Positions 6,044 through 6,564 of a stretch of DNA of 6,564 nt are shown one piece after another; the stretch's first letter is position 1; each line of letters opens with the position of its first letter. The notes under the pieces were generated by a model. The model was not told the origin of the DNA, searched no databases, and was given only the letters and a program-made list of their open reading frames with translations. Origin of the DNA: Clostridiales bacterium (GTDB taxonomy: Bacteria > Bacillota > Clostridia > Christensenellales > CAG-138); the NCBI GenBank assembly GCA_012511925.1, contig JAAZFD010000339.1, positions 1 to 6,564 of the forward strand, read 5' to 3'. The position numbers and the translations under genes are program-made.

Positions 6044-6495
6044 CTTTTATACCCCAAGTTCGTTAAAATCTCTTCTTGTTTGGAAAACATTATGCTTTCC
6101 CCCTTTTGCGCATCTCCTGCTTCGTGGTCGTACCCCAGCAAATGAAGCATACCATGGACTGCTAAAAACGCAAGCTCACGCTGTAATGAATGGCCATACT
6201 CTTTTGCCTGTGCAACCGCCCTGTCAATCGAAATTGCAATATCGCCCAAATATGCGTCTGTTACATCGTAGGATGAACCATCATAGCTTGGGAAACTCAA
6301 AACATCCGTTGCTTGGTTTTTTTCCCTAAACTCCGCATTGATTCTTTGAATTACCGCATCATCAACTATGCTAACTCCAACGTTTCCGCTTCTTTGCTCA
6401 AATACTAGCGTTGCCGTGCATATTTCATTCAAAAGACGAATTGCTTCATCTTCCGAAATCCCATTAAGCTCGGCATTTATGCTTATATCAATCAT
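6040..6495 (-). CDS. ybeY: Endoribonuclease YbeY (16S rRNA maturation factor)
   Basis: YbeY is a metal-dependent RNase involved in 16S rRNA 3'-end processing and ribosome quality control. The 151-residue product carries the H-x3-H-x5-H zinc motif HGMLHLLGYDH (His114, His118, His124). It also has the conserved FREKNQATDVLSFP segment (about 56-69), LGDIAIS and the preceding RELAFLAVHG. The ATG at 6495 gives the usual MIDISIN-type start and overlaps the phoH stop by eight bases. A TTG at 6516 would add seven residues (MKRRSVA) and overlap phoH by 29 bases; it is less likely but cannot be excluded, since no strong binding site precedes either start. Downstream, the stop overlaps cdd by four bases. 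Confidence 0.95.
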   Translation of the reverse strand: MIDISINAELNGISEDEAIRLLNEICTATLVFEQRSGNVGVSIVDDAVIQRINAEFREKNQATDVLSFPSYDGSSYDVTDAYLGDIAISIDRAVAQAKEYGHSLQRELAFLAVHGMLHLLGYDHEAGDAQKGESIMFSKQEEILTNLGYKR

Positions 6496-6564
6496 TGCTA
6501 CGCTTCTTCTTTTCAAAGCTATCGTATGCCTTAACGATTCTTTGCACTATCTCATGGCGTACAA
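6488..6564 (-). CDS. phoH: PhoH family protein, C-terminal end (partial)
   Basis: An open frame enters from the right edge and encodes VRHEIVQRIVKAYDSFEKKK followed by RSND and a stop. The V-R-H-x-x-V-Q-x-I-V-x-A-Y pattern is typical of the very C-terminus of PhoH (PhoL-type) ATPases, which lie directly upstream of ybeY in most Firmicutes. PhoH proteins are P-loop ATPases linked to RNA metabolism; none of the catalytic motifs falls within this window. The stop shares eight bases with the ybeY start (ATGATTGA). The identification rests on 24 residues plus gene order. Confidence 0.82.
   Translation of the reverse strand, partial: VRHEIVQRIVKAYDSFEKKKRSND

Noticed and set aside
6009..6329. 106-codon open frame on the plus strand opposite ybeY and the start of cdd
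   Set aside because: It is fully antisense to ybeY and cdd, which have clear catalytic motifs. The product has no recognisable domain and no good ribosome binding site, so it is a shadow frame.

Overview
The window holds two convergent gene clusters from what is most likely a low-to-moderate-GC anaerobic member of the Firmicutes (Clostridia-like). Three things point there: the rnfCDGEAB gene order, the small yqzL gene beside recO, and strong AAGGAGG-type ribosome binding sites. This placement is inferred from gene content and order; no taxonomic search was possible. Coding density is very high. The largest gene-free gap is 79 bp (between era and yqzL), so no stretch above 300 bases lacks a gene.

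Plus strand, 1-3747: the Rnf complex operon. It contains the end of rnfC, then complete rnfD, rnfG, rnfE, rnfA and rnfB. Together they encode a membrane-bound ferredoxin:NAD+ oxidoreductase that couples electron transfer to Na+ or H+ transport. RnfB and RnfC carry the iron-sulfur clusters on the soluble side. RnfD and RnfG carry covalent-FMN motifs. RnfA and RnfE are related membrane subunits, each with a pair of cysteines. The genes overlap or almost touch, which implies one transcript. It ends in a hairpin with a T-run at about 3752-3783.

Minus strand, 6564-3782, read right to left: the end of phoH, then ybeY, cdd, era, yqzL and recO. This is the widely conserved Firmicutes RNA-processing, ribosome-maturation and repair cluster. 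YbeY and Era both act on 16S rRNA 3'-end maturation and small-subunit assembly, Cdd salvages pyrimidines, and RecO serves RecF-pathway recombination. The dgkA gene that often lies between ybeY and cdd is absent. The 50-codon yqzL gene (4464-4616) overlaps the start of recO by 41 bases.

This is mostly ordinary core-genome content, and I see no convincing undescribed system. The points that deserve a second look are the yqzL/recO overlap, the recurrent ATGNNTGA gene junctions, an unusual residue in the RnfD flavinylation motif, and a terminator shared by the two convergent operons.
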